Assembly (NCBI RefSeq): GCF_900312675.1
Contig: NZ_OMPC01000012.1
Span: 295,700-359,699 of the forward strand
Reading direction: 5' to 3'
From: Aliivibrio sp. EL58
GTDB taxonomy: Bacteria > Pseudomonadota > Gammaproteobacteria > Enterobacterales > Vibrionaceae
Length of the DNA stretch: 64,000 nucleotides
Positions 48,855 through 58,655 of the stretch are shown here, piece by piece (the stretch's first letter is position 1; each line of letters starts with the position of its first letter). The translations under genes were made by a program, and so were the position numbers. The notes under the pieces were generated by a model. That model had not been told where the DNA came from. It was given only the letters and a program-made list of their open reading frames with translations, and did no database searches.

Positions 48855-48883
48855 AAAGCCAAACCATCGTGTTTGGCTTTTTT
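48855..48883 (+). terminator. Terminator after recA
   Basis: AAAGCCAAAC pairs with GTTTGGCTTT around CATCGT, followed by T residues. Confidence 0.93.
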
Positions 48884-49071
48884 ACGTCTATAAAAAGAGA
48901 CTGCCCTAATCACAAATAGAATTATTTCTCTTTCCTTACTTGATCGCTCTACTCAATCTATATTTCGCTCTCATTTGCGTATACAATGTTCGAAATTCTG
49001 TCTAAAAAACACTGCTTGTCTTAACTGAGTACAAGAGTGAGTTAACCTACGATTCAATCAGGAATATCCAC

Positions 49072-51651
49072 ATGTATATGAGCACTGACGAGATCCGCCG
49101 TGCGTTTCTTGCTTTTTTTGAAAGCAAAGGACACCAAATTGTTGAGAGTTCTTCTCTAGTTCCAGCAAATGATCCAACTCTTCTATTTACCAATGCCGGT
49201 ATGAACCAATTTAAGGATTGTTTCCTAGGTTCAGAGAAGCGTAACTATACTCGTGCAACTACCGCTCAACGTTGTGTTCGTGCTGGTGGTAAGCATAACG
49301 ATTTAGAAAACGTAGGCTTTACTGCTCGTCACCATACTTTCTTTGAAATGCTAGGTAACTTTAGCTTTGGTGATTATTTCAAGCAAGACGCAATTAAATA
49401 CGCATGGGAATTCCTAACAGAGCGTTTAGAGCTTCCTGCAGATCGTCTATTAGTGACTATCTACGAAACAGATGACGAAGCATTCGAAATCTGGAATAAA
49501 GAAATGGGTATCCCTGCAGACCGTATCGTTCGTATTGGTGATAACAAAGGCGCACCTTATGCATCAGATAACTTCTGGCAAATGGGTGACACTGGTCCTT
49601 GTGGTCCTTGTACTGAAATTTTCTACGATCATGGTGAGCACATTTGGGGTGGCCGTCCAGGTACTCCTGAAGAAGATGGTGACCGTTTCATCGAAATTTG
49701 GAACAACGTTTTCATGCAGTTCAACCGTCAAGCGGACGGCACAATGGAACCACTTCCAAAGCCATCAGTAGATACAGGCATGGGCATTGAGCGTATTGCA
49801 GCAATCATGCAAGGCGTACACTCAAACTATGAAATTGATATTTTCCAAACACTAATTAAAGAAACAGCAAAAGTTGTTGGTTACGATGATCTTTCAAACC
49901 AATCTCTACGCGTTGTTGCTGATCACATCCGTTCTTGTTCTTACCTAATTGTTGATGGTGTTATGCCGTCAAACGAAGGTCGTGGTTACGTATTGCGTCG
50001 TATTATTCGTCGTGCGGTACGTCACGGTAACAAGTTAGGTGCTAAAGGCTCTTACTTTTATAAATTAGTTGGTCCACTGGCTGAGATCATGGGTACGGCT
50101 GGTGAAGAACTGAAGAAACAGCAAGCGCTAGTTGAAAAAGTTCTTAAGATTGAAGAAGAAAACTTTGGTCGCACACTAGAGCGTGGAATGGTAATTCTAA
50201 ACGAAGCTTTAGATAACCTTGAAGGTACGGTTCTTGATGGTGAAACAGTATTTAAACTTTATGATACTTACGGTTTCCCTGCTGATTTAACCAATGATGT
50301 TGCTCGTGAGCGTGAATTAACTATCGATGAAGATGGTTTTGAAAAAGCGATGGAAGAACAACGTCAACGTGCTCGTGAAGCGGGTCAATTTGGTACTGAT
50401 TATAATGCAGTGATCAAAGTTGAATCTGAAACAGTATTCCACGGTTATGATTCGACTGAAGCAAAAGCAACGGTATTAGAAATCTTCCGTGAAGGTGAAG
50501 CAGTTGAGACTCTTTCTGCTGGTGATGATGCGATTCTAATTTTAGATGCAACGCCATTCTATGCTGAATCAGGCGGTCAATCTGGTGATGCGGGTATTAT
50601 TACCGTAGAAGCGGGTAAGTTTGTTGTTACTGATACTCAAAAAGTAGGTAATGCGATTGGTCACTACGGTAAGTTAGTTGAAGGTGTGTTATCAACGACT
50701 GATAGTGCAATGGCTCAAGTTGATGAAGAGCGTCGTACTGCGATTACTTTAAATCACTCAGCAACCCACTTATTACACGCAGCACTTCGTGAAGTATTAG
50801 GTGAGCACGTAACTCAAAAAGGCTCATTAGTTAAAGCGGAAGGTTTACGTTTTGACTTCTCTAACCTTGAAGGCGTAAAAGCTGATGAATTACGTAAAGT
50901 TGAGCGTATTGTTAACCAACAAGTGCGTTTAAACCATGAGATTGAAACAAACCTAATGGACATTGATGCTGCTAAAGAAAAAGGCGCAATGGCTCTATTT
51001 GGTGAGAAATACGACGATGAAGTTCGTGTACTTTCTATGGGTGAATTTTCTACTGAGTTATGTGGTGGTATTCACGCATCAAGCACTGGTGATATTGGCC
51101 TATTTAAAATTACGTCAGAAAGTGGCATTGCAGCGGGTATCCGCCGTATTGAAGCCGTTACTGGTGAAGCAGCATTAGATGCGATTGAAGCACAACAAAA
51201 ATCAGCAGATAAAAAGCTGAATGAAGCGGCATCAAAAGCAAAACAACTTGAGAAAGAGATCCAACAGCTTAAAGATAAGCTAGCGTCTCAAGAAGGTGCA
51301 AGCCTGATCAATCAAGTTCAAGACATTGCAGGAACAAAAGTACTTATTGCTCAGCTAGATGGTGCAGAGAGTAAAGCGCTTCGTGGCATGGTAGATGAGC
51401 TTAAAAATCAAATCGGCAGCTGCGTTATCATGTTAGGTAATGTGAATGACGGTAAAGTTGGTTTAATTGCTGGCGTAACTAAAGATCTTATTGGCCAAGT
51501 GAAAGCGGGCGAATTAGTGAATATGGTTGCACAACAAGTTGGTGGTAAAGGCGGCGGTCGTCCTGATATGGCTCAAGCTGGCGGTACTGATGCGAATGCA
51601 TTACCTGCGGCACTAGCTTCTGTTGAAGCTTGGCTAACTGAGCGTCTGTAA
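49072..51651 (+). CDS. alaS: Alanyl-tRNA synthetase
   Basis: An 859-aa class II synthetase. Motif 1 to 3 regions are in [37 protein letters not shown] and the [13 protein letters not shown] glycine-rich segment. The editing domain zinc ligands are [11 protein letters not shown] and the Cys/His of [11 protein letters not shown], and a C-Ala domain with coiled coil ([19 protein letters not shown]) follows. Two Met codons open the frame (MYMSTDE); either could serve, with AGGAATAT upstream. lysC follows 12 nt later, so the two are probably co-transcribed. Confidence 0.97.
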   Translation: MYMSTDEIRRAFLAFFESKGHQIVESSSLVPANDPTLLFTNAGMNQFKDCFLGSEKRNYTRATTAQRCVRAGGKHNDLENVGFTARHHTFFEMLGNFSFGDYFKQDAIKYAWEFLTERLELPADRLLVTIYETDDEAFEIWNKEMGIPADRIVRIGDNKGAPYASDNFWQMGDTGPCGPCTEIFYDHGEHIWGGRPGTPEEDGDRFIEIWNNVFMQFNRQADGTMEPLPKPSVDTGMGIERIAAIMQGVHSNYEIDIFQTLIKETAKVVGYDDLSNQSLRVVADHIRSCSYLIVDGVMPSNEGRGYVLRRIIRRAVRHGNKLGAKGSYFYKLVGPLAEIMGTAGEELKKQQALVEKVLKIEEENFGRTLERGMVILNEALDNLEGTVLDGETVFKLYDTYGFPADLTNDVARERELTIDEDGFEKAMEEQRQRAREAGQFGTDYNAVIKVESETVFHGYDSTEAKATVLEIFREGEAVETLSAGDDAILILDATPFYAESGGQSGDAGIITVEAGKFVVTDTQKVGNAIGHYGKLVEGVLSTTDSAMAQVDEERRTAITLNHSATHLLHAALREVLGEHVTQKGSLVKAEGLRFDFSNLEGVKADELRKVERIVNQQVRLNHEIETNLMDIDAAKEKGAMALFGEKYDDEVRVLSMGEFSTELCGGIHASSTGDIGLFKITSESGIAAGIRRIEAVTGEAALDAIEAQQKSADKKLNEAASKAKQLEKEIQQLKDKLASQEGASLINQVQDIAGTKVLIAQLDGAESKALRGMVDELKNQIGSCVIMLGNVNDGKVGLIAGVTKDLIGQVKAGELVNMVAQQVGGKGGGRPDMAQAGGTDANALPAALASVEAWLTERL

Positions 51652-51663
51652 TAGGTCGTATCA

Positions 51664-52833
51664 GTGGCATTAATCGTACAAAAGTATGGTGGTACATCAG
51701 TTGGGTCCGTTGAACGGATCCAATCTGTTTCTGAACGTATCATTTCAGCACAGCAACAAGGGCATGATGTCGTTGTTGCTGTTTCTGCTATGGCCGGAGA
51801 AACCAATCGCTTAATGAGCTTAGCAAATCAAATTAGTGAGGCCCCTGAGCCTCGTGAATTGGATATGCTCCTTTCTGCGGGAGAACAGGTTTCCATTGCG
51901 CTACTAGCCATGTCTTTAAATCAGAAAGGCGTTAAAGCCATTTCTCTAACGGCTGACCAAGCGGGTATTTATACTAACTGCACCTTTAATGATGCAACTA
52001 TTGAGCATATTGAAACTGATTTAATTACTCAATGGGTTGATAAAGGGTATGTGGTAATTATTGCTGGCTTTCAAGGTCGTGATGTTCACGGTAATATCAC
52101 CACATTAGGAAGAGGCGGCTCTGATACGACAGCTGTCGCGTTATCTGCTGCCTTAAATGCAGATGAATGCCAGATATTTACTGATGTTGATGGCGTTTAT
52201 TCTTCTGATCCTCGCTACGTAGCTAACACTCGTCGTTTAAAGGAAGTGTCATTTTCTGATATGCACCTTTTAGCTAAATCGGGTGCTAAAGTATTGCAAG
52301 AGCATTCAGTTGCTCATGCTTGGAGAACGTCGGTGAAGTTACGAGTACTTTCTTCATTTGAAGAGGGGGAAGGGACTTTAATTTGTGAAGAACCTGAAGA
52401 GAGTCCATCGGTAACAGGGTTGGCTTTAAAGCAGGATTTACTTCTCGTTGAATGCACAGGACTCTCCATTACAGAACAAGCAGCACTGCTGAAACAGTAT
52501 GAAGAGTTAACGGCTCAAAGTGGTTGTTTTAAAATTGTTGTGCCAAAAGCAACTTTTTTACAATTGAAACTGGCATTTAATACAAAAATACGCAATATTA
52601 GTAGCTTATCAATACTGACGTTAGTCGGTGATAAAGTTGAAGGGATGGCAGATCTTGCTTGCAATCAACTGAAGGCTAATGGTGTTGATATCTATCAACA
52701 CAATAAAGAGCCAAAAAGTGTGTCGGTTATCGTTAATCAAGCTGATTTAGAACAAGCAGCCGAAATTTTACATAAAACGTTTGTTATTACAGAGCAATCA
52801 CAAGATAATAACCTTATGATCGCTGTTTCTTGA
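51664..52833 (+). CDS. lysC: Aspartate kinase
   Basis: A 389-aa kinase with two ACT domains catalysing the first step of Asp-family amino acid synthesis. The N-terminal KYGGTSVGS (8-16), TLGRGGSDTTAVALSAAL near 155 and TDVDGVYSSDPR near 178 are diagnostic. The C-terminal ~130 residues hold the regulatory ACT pair. It resembles the 400-aa class rather than the fused ThrA/MetL enzymes. The start is GTG at 51664. It lies 12 nt after alaS, so no lysine riboswitch precedes it. Confidence 0.93.
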   Translation: MALIVQKYGGTSVGSVERIQSVSERIISAQQQGHDVVVAVSAMAGETNRLMSLANQISEAPEPRELDMLLSAGEQVSIALLAMSLNQKGVKAISLTADQAGIYTNCTFNDATIEHIETDLITQWVDKGYVVIIAGFQGRDVHGNITTLGRGGSDTTAVALSAALNADECQIFTDVDGVYSSDPRYVANTRRLKEVSFSDMHLLAKSGAKVLQEHSVAHAWRTSVKLRVLSSFEEGEGTLICEEPEESPSVTGLALKQDLLLVECTGLSITEQAALLKQYEELTAQSGCFKIVVPKATFLQLKLAFNTKIRNISSLSILTLVGDKVEGMADLACNQLKANGVDIYQHNKEPKSVSVIVNQADLEQAAEILHKTFVITEQSQDNNLMIAVS

Positions 52834-52914
52834 GCAGAGACGTTTATGAAAATAGGCGATAACGGACAATACATACATTTATTATAAAACTGAGATTACT
52901 CAAGGAGCATTCGA

Positions 52915-53112
52915 ATGCTAATTCTGACACGCCGCGTAGGTGAAACTTTAATGATTGGTGATGAAGTAACAGTTACTGTACTAGGCGTTAAAGGCAACCA
53001 AGTACGTATTGGTGTTAATGCACCTAAAGAAGTATCTGTACATCGTGAAGAGATTTACATGCGCATTCAAGCGGAAAAAGGTACACCTGCTGCTACGCAA
53101 GGTAACTTTTAA
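52915..53112 (+). CDS. csrA: Carbon storage regulator CsrA
   Basis: A 65-aa homodimeric RNA-binding protein that represses or stabilises mRNAs by binding GGA motifs. The N-terminal [18 protein letters not shown] (Arg-rich RNA face), the core [22 protein letters not shown] and the length are standard. AAGGAG is 7 nt before the ATG. Its position downstream of alaS/lysC and upstream of tRNA-Ser/Arg genes matches E. coli. Confidence 0.98.
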   Translation: MLILTRRVGETLMIGDEVTVTVLGVKGNQVRIGVNAPKEVSVHREEIYMRIQAEKGTPAATQGNF

Positions 53113-53123
53113 TTCGTATGAAT

Positions 53124-53155
53124 GAGGCTGGCATTGTCAGCCTTGTTTATTTTTG
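53124..53155 (+). terminator. Probable terminator after csrA
   Basis: AGGCTG pairs with CAGCCT (6 bp) around GCATTGT, followed by TGTTTATTTTTG. The stem is short. Confidence 0.6.
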
Positions 53156-53293
53156 TCTAATTTAGTTAGGTGAAAATAAACAGAAACAAGGTACAAACAA
53201 AGGCACAAACCACGTATAACGTTCTATTTTTGCTCATTTTGGTTGTTTCATAGGCTGTTGAACAAAAAGCGTTATTTTTTACTTAAAAAGTCA

Positions 53294-53321
53294 TTGACAT
53301 ATTTTTGGTAAACCGTAATAT
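53294..53321 (+). promoter_or_regulatory. Promoter of the tRNA array
   Basis: TTGACA (53294-53299), 16-bp spacer, TAATAT (53316-53321), ending 15 nt before the first tRNA. No other good promoter is seen between the tRNAs, so the nine genes are probably one transcript. Confidence 0.7.
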
Positions 53322-53336
53322 GTGCCTCCTCAACAC

Positions 53337-53429
53337 GGTGAGGTGGCCGAGAGGCTGAAGGCGCTCCCCTGCTAAGGGAGTATGCGGCTTATACCCGCAT
53401 CGAGGGTTCGAATCCCTCCTTCACCGCCA
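53337..53429 (+). tRNA. tRNA-Ser (GCU), copy 1
   Basis: 93 nt including an encoded CCA. Acceptor GGTGAGG pairs with CTTCACC, the anticodon loop CTGCTAA gives GCU, there is a long class II variable arm (TATGCGGCTTATACCCGCATC) and TTCGAAT in the T loop. Reads AGC/AGU. Confidence 0.98.
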
Positions 53430-53479
53430 TTATTTGTTTCTGTTGGTTTCGGTCAGCAAGAACATAAAAGAATTATTGT

Positions 53480-53556
53480 GCGCTAGTAGCTCAGCTGGAT
53501 AGAGTACCTGGCTACGAACCAGGCGGTCGGAGGTTCGAATCCTCCCTGGCGCACCA
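53480..53556 (+). tRNA. tRNA-Arg (ACG), copy 1
   Basis: 77 nt with encoded CCA. Acceptor GCGCTAG pairs with CTGGCGC, anticodon stem CCTGG/CCAGG, loop CTACGAA (anticodon ACG, inosine-modified to read CGU/CGC/CGA), T loop TTCGAAT. Confidence 0.98.
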
Positions 53557-53632
53557 TTCTTTTTATTGATGAATTTATTTGTCAATAACAGTGATTGTTT
53601 GCAGATAATCACAAATAAGCGAAATACAAAAC

Positions 53633-53725
53633 GGTGAGGTGGCCGAGAGGCTGAAGGCGCTCCCCTGCTAAGGGAGTATGCGGCTTATACCCGCATCGAG
53701 GGTTCGAATCCCTCCTTCACCGCCA
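53633..53725 (+). tRNA. tRNA-Ser (GCU), copy 2
   Basis: Identical in sequence to the copy at 53337. The Ser-spacer-Arg unit (220 bp) is repeated exactly 296 bp downstream of the first. Confidence 0.98.
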
Positions 53726-53775
53726 TTATTTGTTTCTGTTGGTTTCGGTCAGCAAGAACATAAAAGAATTATTGT

Positions 53776-53852
53776 GCGCTAGTAGCTCAGCTGGATAGAG
53801 TACCTGGCTACGAACCAGGCGGTCGGAGGTTCGAATCCTCCCTGGCGCACCA
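53776..53852 (+). tRNA. tRNA-Arg (ACG), copy 2
   Basis: Identical to copy 1. Preceded by a 50-nt spacer identical to that before copy 1. Confidence 0.98.
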
Positions 53853-53919
53853 TTTTTTCTTTTTGTAACTGTTTATTAATTACAATATAGAGTTGCAAAG
53901 ACAATTAGAATTATACTGT

Positions 53920-53996
53920 GCGCTAGTAGCTCAGCTGGATAGAGTACCTGGCTACGAACCAGGCGGTCGGAGGTTCGAATCCTCCCTGGCGCACCA
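53920..53996 (+). tRNA. tRNA-Arg (ACG), copy 3
   Basis: Identical to copy 1. The 67-nt upstream spacer is of type A (AATTAGAATTATACTGT end). Confidence 0.98.
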
Positions 53997-54061
53997 TATT
54001 TCTTTTTGTAACTGTTTATCGGTTACGATACATAGTTGCAAAGACAATCAGAATTAACTGT

Positions 54062-54138
54062 GCGCTAGTAGCTCAGCTGGATAGAGTACCTGGCTACGAA
54101 CCAGGCGGTCGGAGGTTCGAATCCTCCCTGGCGCACCA
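54062..54138 (+). tRNA. tRNA-Arg (ACG), copy 4
   Basis: Identical to copy 1. The 65-nt upstream spacer is of type B (AATCAGAATTAACTGT end). Confidence 0.98.
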
Positions 54139-54205
54139 TTTTTTCTTTTTGTAACTGCTTATTGGTTACAATATAAAGTTACAAAGACAATTAGAATTAT
54201 ACTGT

Positions 54206-54282
54206 GCGCTAGTAGCTCAGCTGGATAGAGTACCTGGCTACGAACCAGGCGGTCGGAGGTTCGAATCCTCCCTGGCGCACCA
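54206..54282 (+). tRNA. tRNA-Arg (ACG), copy 5
   Basis: Identical to copy 1. The upstream spacer is of type A, 67 nt. Confidence 0.98.
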
Positions 54283-54347
54283 TATTTCTTTTTGTAACTG
54301 TTTATCGGTTACGATACATAGTTACAAAGACAATCAGAATTAACTGT

Positions 54348-54424
54348 GCGCTAGTAGCTCAGCTGGATAGAGTACCTGGCTACGAACCAGGCGGTCGGAG
54401 GTTCGAATCCTCCCTGGCGCACCA
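54348..54424 (+). tRNA. tRNA-Arg (ACG), copy 6
   Basis: Identical to copy 1. The upstream spacer is of type B, 65 nt. Confidence 0.98.
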
Positions 54425-54492
54425 TTTTTTCTTTTTGTAACTGTTTATTGGTTACAATACTATATAGTTACAAAGACAATTAGAATTACTGT

Positions 54493-54569
54493 GCGCTAGT
54501 AGCTCAGCTGGATAGAGTACCTGGCTACGAACCAGGCGGTCGGAGGTTCGAATCCTCCCTGGCGCACCA
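54493..54569 (+). tRNA. tRNA-Arg (ACG), copy 7
   Basis: Identical to copy 1. The upstream spacer (68 nt) is type A-like with a small insertion. A terminator follows 11 nt later. Confidence 0.98.
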
Positions 54570-54579
54570 TTCTTTAAAA

Positions 54580-54609
54580 GAACCCGATCTTTATGGTCGG
54601 GTTTTTTTA
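54580..54609 (+). terminator. Terminator of the tRNA array
   Basis: AACCCGA pairs with TCGGGTT around a 9-nt loop, followed by a run of seven T residues. Between here and oadG (54610-54900) I see only the oad promoter. Confidence 0.9.
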
Positions 54610-54780
54610 TGCCTATAAGAAATCAAGTTAATTAATTGATACTATTATTAAATGATTTGAAATTTAGGTTATTATTAGGTAGTTTGATTGTAATCAGTTT
54701 ATATTAAAGATAAAGGTGGCAGTGTATGGATATATCTCGCCATTTTATTCTTTTTTGAATATATTTAGATTGTTTCGAGT

Positions 54781-54808
54781 TTGACAAAAACTTTGATGTC
54801 GAGATAAT
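54781..54808 (+). promoter_or_regulatory. Promoter of oadGAB
   Basis: TTGACA (54781-54786), 16-bp spacer, GATAAT (54803-54808), about 90 nt upstream of the oadG ATG. Confidence 0.7.
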
Positions 54809-54900
54809 CACTCTTTCTTTTTAGAATAAAAGAACAAAATTCGTTAGTAAGTAACATACTAAATTGTACATTGTCACTATCATCATAAAAGGAATAAAAG

Positions 54901-55152
54901 ATGACAGACATTGGAAGTCTACTATTGGAAGCTGCAACGCTAATGCTAACTGGCATGGGCGTCGTATTTGTATTCCTCACCATTCTAGTCTACCTAGTTC
55001 AACTCATGTCTAAGTTGTTGCCTGTGGAGTTACCTCCAAAACAGGTACTAGCTGTCCAAAAAAATCTAGATCCCGATCAAACAACAGTACAGCCTCAAGT
55101 TATTGCGGCAATTTCTGCTGCGGTTAAATTACACCGTCAAAAGCATAAATAA
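54901..55152 (+). CDS. oadG: Oxaloacetate decarboxylase gamma chain
   Basis: An 83-aa single-span membrane subunit: the TM segment (about residues 10-35, LMLTGMGVVFVFLTILVYLVQLM) is near the N-terminus, followed by a Pro-rich linker and the C-terminal VIAAISAAVKLHRQKHK typical of OadG. It assembles the alpha chain onto the beta chain in the Na+-pumping complex. AAAGGAATAAA precedes the ATG. First gene of oadGAB. Confidence 0.9.
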   Translation: MTDIGSLLLEAATLMLTGMGVVFVFLTILVYLVQLMSKLLPVELPPKQVLAVQKNLDPDQTTVQPQVIAAISAAVKLHRQKHK

Positions 55153-55189
55153 TCTGTTTTAGGAAAATTATTACAAGGAGTTTGTAAGT

Positions 55190-56977
55190 ATGTCTAAACC
55201 ACTTTCTATCACTGATGTGGTACTTCGTGACGCCCATCAATCACTCTTCGCGACTCGTATGCGCGTTGAAGATATGCTGCCAATTGCTGAGCAGTTGGAT
55301 AAGATAGGCTATTGGTCATTAGAAACATGGGGCGGTGCAACTTTCGATGCCTGCATTCGTTATCTAGGCGAAGATCCGTGGGAGCGTTTGCGTTTATTGA
55401 AAAAGGCGATGCCTAATACACCAATGCAAATGCTATTGCGTGGTCAAAACTTATTAGGTTACCGTCATTATGCGGATGATGTAGTAGAAAAGTTCGTTGA
55501 ACGAGCTCATGCCAACGGTATGGACGTATTCCGTATATTTGATGCGATGAATGACGTAAGAAACTTTCAAACAGCAGTAAAAGCAGCGATTGATGTTGGT
55601 GCTCACGCACAAGGCACACTTTCTTATACCACTAGTCCTGTACATAATTTAGAGACATGGGTTGATTTAGCAAAACGTCTTGAAGATTTAGGCTGTCACT
55701 CTTTATGTATTAAAGACATGTCAGGCTTACTTAAGCCATATGAAGCAGAAGAGCTAATCACTCGAATCAAAGCATCGTGTGATGTTCCTCTGGCGTTACA
55801 TAGCCATGCAACAACGGGTTTATCTACAGCTACAGCATTAAAGGCCGTTGAAGCGGGCATTGATATTCTAGATACGGCTATCTCTTCTATGAGCCAAACT
55901 TATGGACATACACCAACAGAAACTGTAGTGGCAATGCTAGAAGGTACTGGTCGTGATACTAATCTTAACCTTGAACAACTAGAACCGATTGCAACTTATT
56001 TCCGTGAAGTTCGTAAGAAATATGCGAAATTTGAAGGAAAAATGAAAGGTGTTGATTCACGAATCCTTATTGCTCAAGTTCCTGGTGGAATGCTAACGAA
56101 TATGGAAAGCCAACTTAAAGAGCAGGGTGCTGCTGATAAGATGGATGAAGTATTGTTGGAGATCCCTAAAGTTCGTAAAGATCTTGGCTATATTCCATTA
56201 GTTACGCCGACCTCTCAAATAGTCGGTACTCAAGCGGTGATTAATGTTCTTACCGGTGAGCGCTATAAGAGCATCACAAAAGAAACCGCTGGTGTACTTA
56301 AAGGTGAGTATGGTGCTGCTCCTGCTGCCGTTGATGCAGAGTTACAAGCACGAGTATTGGATGGTGCAGAAGCGATTACTTGTCGACCTGCTGATCTATT
56401 GAAATCTGAGCTTCACACTTTAACTGATGAATTGATTGCAAAAGCTAAAGAAGACAACATTGAATTAGCAGAACAACAAGTTGATGACGTTCTTACTTAT
56501 GCATTGTTTCCACAAGTGGGTCTTAAGTTTCTTAACAATCGTAATAACCCAGATGCTTTTGAACCAGCCCCTGGTACAGAAAAAGACGAAGACGAAGACA
56601 CTGTAAAAGTAGTTCCGGGTAAAGGTGGTGTTGAATCTTACAGCGTTAAAGTTGATGGGCAGATTTATAATGTTGAAGTTGGCCCACAAGGCGTAATTTC
56701 TTCAGTTGCTCCAGTATCAGGACAACCAGCACCGGTTCAATCACCTCAGTTATCTGCCGTTGATGCAGAGTCAGTGGATGCACCATTAGCGGGTAATATT
56801 TTTAAAGTATTGGTTCAGCCAGGCGCAGAAGTGGTTGAAGGTGATGTACTACTTATTCTTGAAGCGATGAAGATGGAAACTGAAATCAGAGCATCACGTA
56901 ATGGTACCGTGCAGGATATTTTAACTAAGGAAGGCGATGCGGTAGCTGTTGGTACACCGTTGCTTTCTCTAGCGTAA
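55190..56977 (+). CDS. oadA: Oxaloacetate decarboxylase alpha chain (biotin-carrying)
   Basis: A 595-aa cytoplasmic subunit. The carboxyltransferase domain opens with [18 protein letters not shown] (metal site, residues 8-25), continues with [21 protein letters not shown] and [16 protein letters not shown], and its metal-binding His pair is in [10 protein letters not shown] Pro/Ala linker (about 510-525) leads to the biotinyl domain with the EAMKMET biotinylation site (Lys about 560). It transfers CO2 from oxaloacetate to biotin, leaving pyruvate. AAGGAG lies upstream of the ATG. Confidence 0.96.
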   Translation: MSKPLSITDVVLRDAHQSLFATRMRVEDMLPIAEQLDKIGYWSLETWGGATFDACIRYLGEDPWERLRLLKKAMPNTPMQMLLRGQNLLGYRHYADDVVEKFVERAHANGMDVFRIFDAMNDVRNFQTAVKAAIDVGAHAQGTLSYTTSPVHNLETWVDLAKRLEDLGCHSLCIKDMSGLLKPYEAEELITRIKASCDVPLALHSHATTGLSTATALKAVEAGIDILDTAISSMSQTYGHTPTETVVAMLEGTGRDTNLNLEQLEPIATYFREVRKKYAKFEGKMKGVDSRILIAQVPGGMLTNMESQLKEQGAADKMDEVLLEIPKVRKDLGYIPLVTPTSQIVGTQAVINVLTGERYKSITKETAGVLKGEYGAAPAAVDAELQARVLDGAEAITCRPADLLKSELHTLTDELIAKAKEDNIELAEQQVDDVLTYALFPQVGLKFLNNRNNPDAFEPAPGTEKDEDEDTVKVVPGKGGVESYSVKVDGQIYNVEVGPQGVISSVAPVSGQPAPVQSPQLSAVDAESVDAPLAGNIFKVLVQPGAEVVEGDVLLILEAMKMETEIRASRNGTVQDILTKEGDAVAVGTPLLSLA

Positions 56978-56989
56978 GGTAAGTTAAAC

Positions 56990-58120
56990 ATGGATGGTTT
57001 ATTAATATTATGGAATGAAACCTCAATCGCTAATTTTAAGTTTGAACAACTTATTATGATTTTAGTGGGTTGTGGCCTTTTGTTCTTAGCGATAAAAAAA
57101 GGATTTGAGCCATTACTACTGTTACCAATTGGTTTTGGTGCAGTATTGGCTAATATTCCAAATGCAGGCTTTACTGAGCCTGGCGGCTTACTTTACTACG
57201 TCTATTACGTCGGGATTGAAACCGGTATTTTCCCACTTCTGATCTTTATGGGAGTTGGGGCAATGACGGACTTTGGAGCGTTAATTGCGAATCCAAAAAC
57301 GTTATGGCTTGGTGCCGCGGCGCAAGTAGGTATTTTTGCTACATTATTTGGCGCAATCTTACTTAACTTTGTTCCTGGGATGGAGTTTACGCTAGCTGAC
57401 GCTTCATCAATTGCAATTATTGGTGGTGCTGATGGGCCTACCGCTATTTTCTTAGCCAGTAAGCTATCGCCTGATTTATTAGGGGCAATTGCTGTTGCTG
57501 CATATAGTTATATGGCATTAGTTCCAATTATTCAGCCGCCGATCATGAGGGCACTAACAACACCAGAAGAGCGTCAAATTAAGATGGCTCAACTGCGTCA
57601 TGTTGGCAAAGCAGAGAAGATCATTTTCCCTCTTGCGGTATTATTGATGACGATTCTATTTTTACCATCAGCAACACCACTGGTTGGGATGTTCTGTTTA
57701 GGTAATTTGATGAAAGAATCTGGTGTGGTTGATCGTTTATCGAATACTGCTCAAAATGAACTGATCAATGTAGTGACTATTTTCTTAGGGCTAGGTGTTG
57801 GATCAAAACTAGAAGCTGAGACATTTTTGAATGTTGAAACCTTAGGTATTCTACTACTGGGCGCGGTTGCCTTTAGTGTAGGTACTGCTGGTGGTTTAAT
57901 TATGGCTAAGATCTTAAACAAATATTCGAAAGAAGATATTAACCCATTAATTGGTGCCGCTGGAGTATCTGCAGTACCAATGGCTGCTCGTGTTGTGAAT
58001 AAAGTAGGACTAGAGGCAAACCCTCAAAACTTCTTATTGATGCATGCGATGGGGCCTAATGTCGCTGGTGTACTTGGTTCCGCGGTGGCTGCGGGTATCT
58101 TATTGGCACTTGTAGGTTAA
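56990..58120 (+). CDS. oadB: Oxaloacetate decarboxylase beta chain, Na+ pump
   Basis: A 376-aa polytopic inner-membrane subunit that decarboxylates carboxybiotin and exports Na+. The conserved [21 protein letters not shown] (with the essential Asp, near 145) and [16 protein letters not shown] and [22 protein letters not shown] segments are intact. It lies 12 nt after oadA and ends at a strong terminator. The Na+ dependence fits a marine organism. Confidence 0.96.
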   Translation: MDGLLILWNETSIANFKFEQLIMILVGCGLLFLAIKKGFEPLLLLPIGFGAVLANIPNAGFTEPGGLLYYVYYVGIETGIFPLLIFMGVGAMTDFGALIANPKTLWLGAAAQVGIFATLFGAILLNFVPGMEFTLADASSIAIIGGADGPTAIFLASKLSPDLLGAIAVAAYSYMALVPIIQPPIMRALTTPEERQIKMAQLRHVGKAEKIIFPLAVLLMTILFLPSATPLVGMFCLGNLMKESGVVDRLSNTAQNELINVVTIFLGLGVGSKLEAETFLNVETLGILLLGAVAFSVGTAGGLIMAKILNKYSKEDINPLIGAAGVSAVPMAARVVNKVGLEANPQNFLLMHAMGPNVAGVLGSAVAAGILLALVG

Positions 58121-58141
58121 CATTGAACAAAACTTAACAAT

Positions 58142-58168
58142 AAAAAGGGTGCAGATGCACCCTTTTTT
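58142..58168 (+). terminator. Terminator after oadB
   Basis: AAAAAGGGTGC and GCACCCTTTTT are perfect arms around a 4-nt AGAT loop, followed by more T residues. Confidence 0.93.
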
Positions 58169-58215
58169 ATTTTATGCTTATTGCATATATTTTAGTTAAT
58201 GGAATTAATGCAATC

Positions 58216-58647
58216 ATGTTTGATTGGTTTAATGCAGATTCTGCATTATGGGTATTATTTAGTTCAGGATTTTTAAGTGCGACTTTATTACCTGGAGCAT
58301 CAGAAGCCAGTTTAATTGCAGCGTTAAAATTAGACAGCTTTTCAATGTGGACTGTTATTGCTGTAGCAACATTGGGAAATACACTGGGTGGCATAACAAA
58401 TTATTGGCTTGGTTTGTTACTTCCTGATAAAACTTCTTCACAGAAACATGGTCATAAAGCCATTAAATGGTTAAAAAAGTATGGTTATTGGACGTTATTG
58501 TTCAGTTGGTTACCGGTTATAGGTGATCCTCTCTGCCTCGCTGCAGGGTGGCTACGAATGAAATTTTGGCCATGCATAATTTTAATTGGAATAGGAAAGG
58601 CTGCACGATATCTTTTACTATCGCTCGCGGTAAACGGAATTTTATAG
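58216..58647 (+). CDS. yqaA: YqaA, small VTT/DedA-type membrane protein
   Basis: A 143-aa membrane protein. FSSGFLSATLLPGASEASLIAAL (near residue 15) and GNTLGGITNYWLG (near 55) followed by WLKKYGYWTLLFSWLPVIGDPLCLAAGW are the YqaA/VTT signature. The start is the ATG at 58216, which has GGAA upstream and gives the E. coli length (142); the earlier ATG at 58174 abuts the terminator with no ribosome site. In E. coli yqaA is likewise beside gshA. Function unknown; DedA-type proteins act in lipid handling and the proton gradient. Confidence 0.87.
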   Translation: MFDWFNADSALWVLFSSGFLSATLLPGASEASLIAALKLDSFSMWTVIAVATLGNTLGGITNYWLGLLLPDKTSSQKHGHKAIKWLKKYGYWTLLFSWLPVIGDPLCLAAGWLRMKFWPCIILIGIGKAARYLLLSLAVNGIL

Positions 58648-58655
58648 GAATTAAA

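Larger units (their letters stand above)
53337..53852 (+). repeat. Perfect 220-bp direct duplication of a Ser-Arg tRNA pair
   Basis: 53337-53556 and 53633-53852 are identical across both tRNAs and the 50-nt spacer. The 76-bp segment between the two units is unique. Confidence 0.93.
53776..54569 (+). repeat. 286-bp higher-order tandem repeat of paired tRNA-Arg genes
   Basis: Spacers alternate A-B-A-B-A, so the repeating unit is two tRNA-Arg genes plus one A and one B spacer. Starts of copies 2 and 4, 3 and 5, and 4 and 6 are each 286 bp apart, and 5 and 7 are 287 bp apart. All spacers share a short hairpin (GTAAC...GTTAC). Confidence 0.9.

Noticed and set aside
51652..51663. Lysine riboswitch before lysC
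   Set aside because: Only 12 nt separate alaS and lysC, far too little for a riboswitch.
53430..53612. 60-codon minus-strand open frame across a tRNA-Arg gene
   Set aside because: It runs through the antisense of a tRNA; similar false ORFs are common at tRNA genes.
53337..54569. Regularly spaced identical repeats resembling a CRISPR array
   Set aside because: The repeats are complete tRNA genes (77 or 93 nt) with CCA ends, and the spacers are related to each other rather than unique.
58174..58215. Upstream ATG for yqaA
   Set aside because: It abuts the oadB terminator with no ribosome site; the ATG at 58216 gives the family length.
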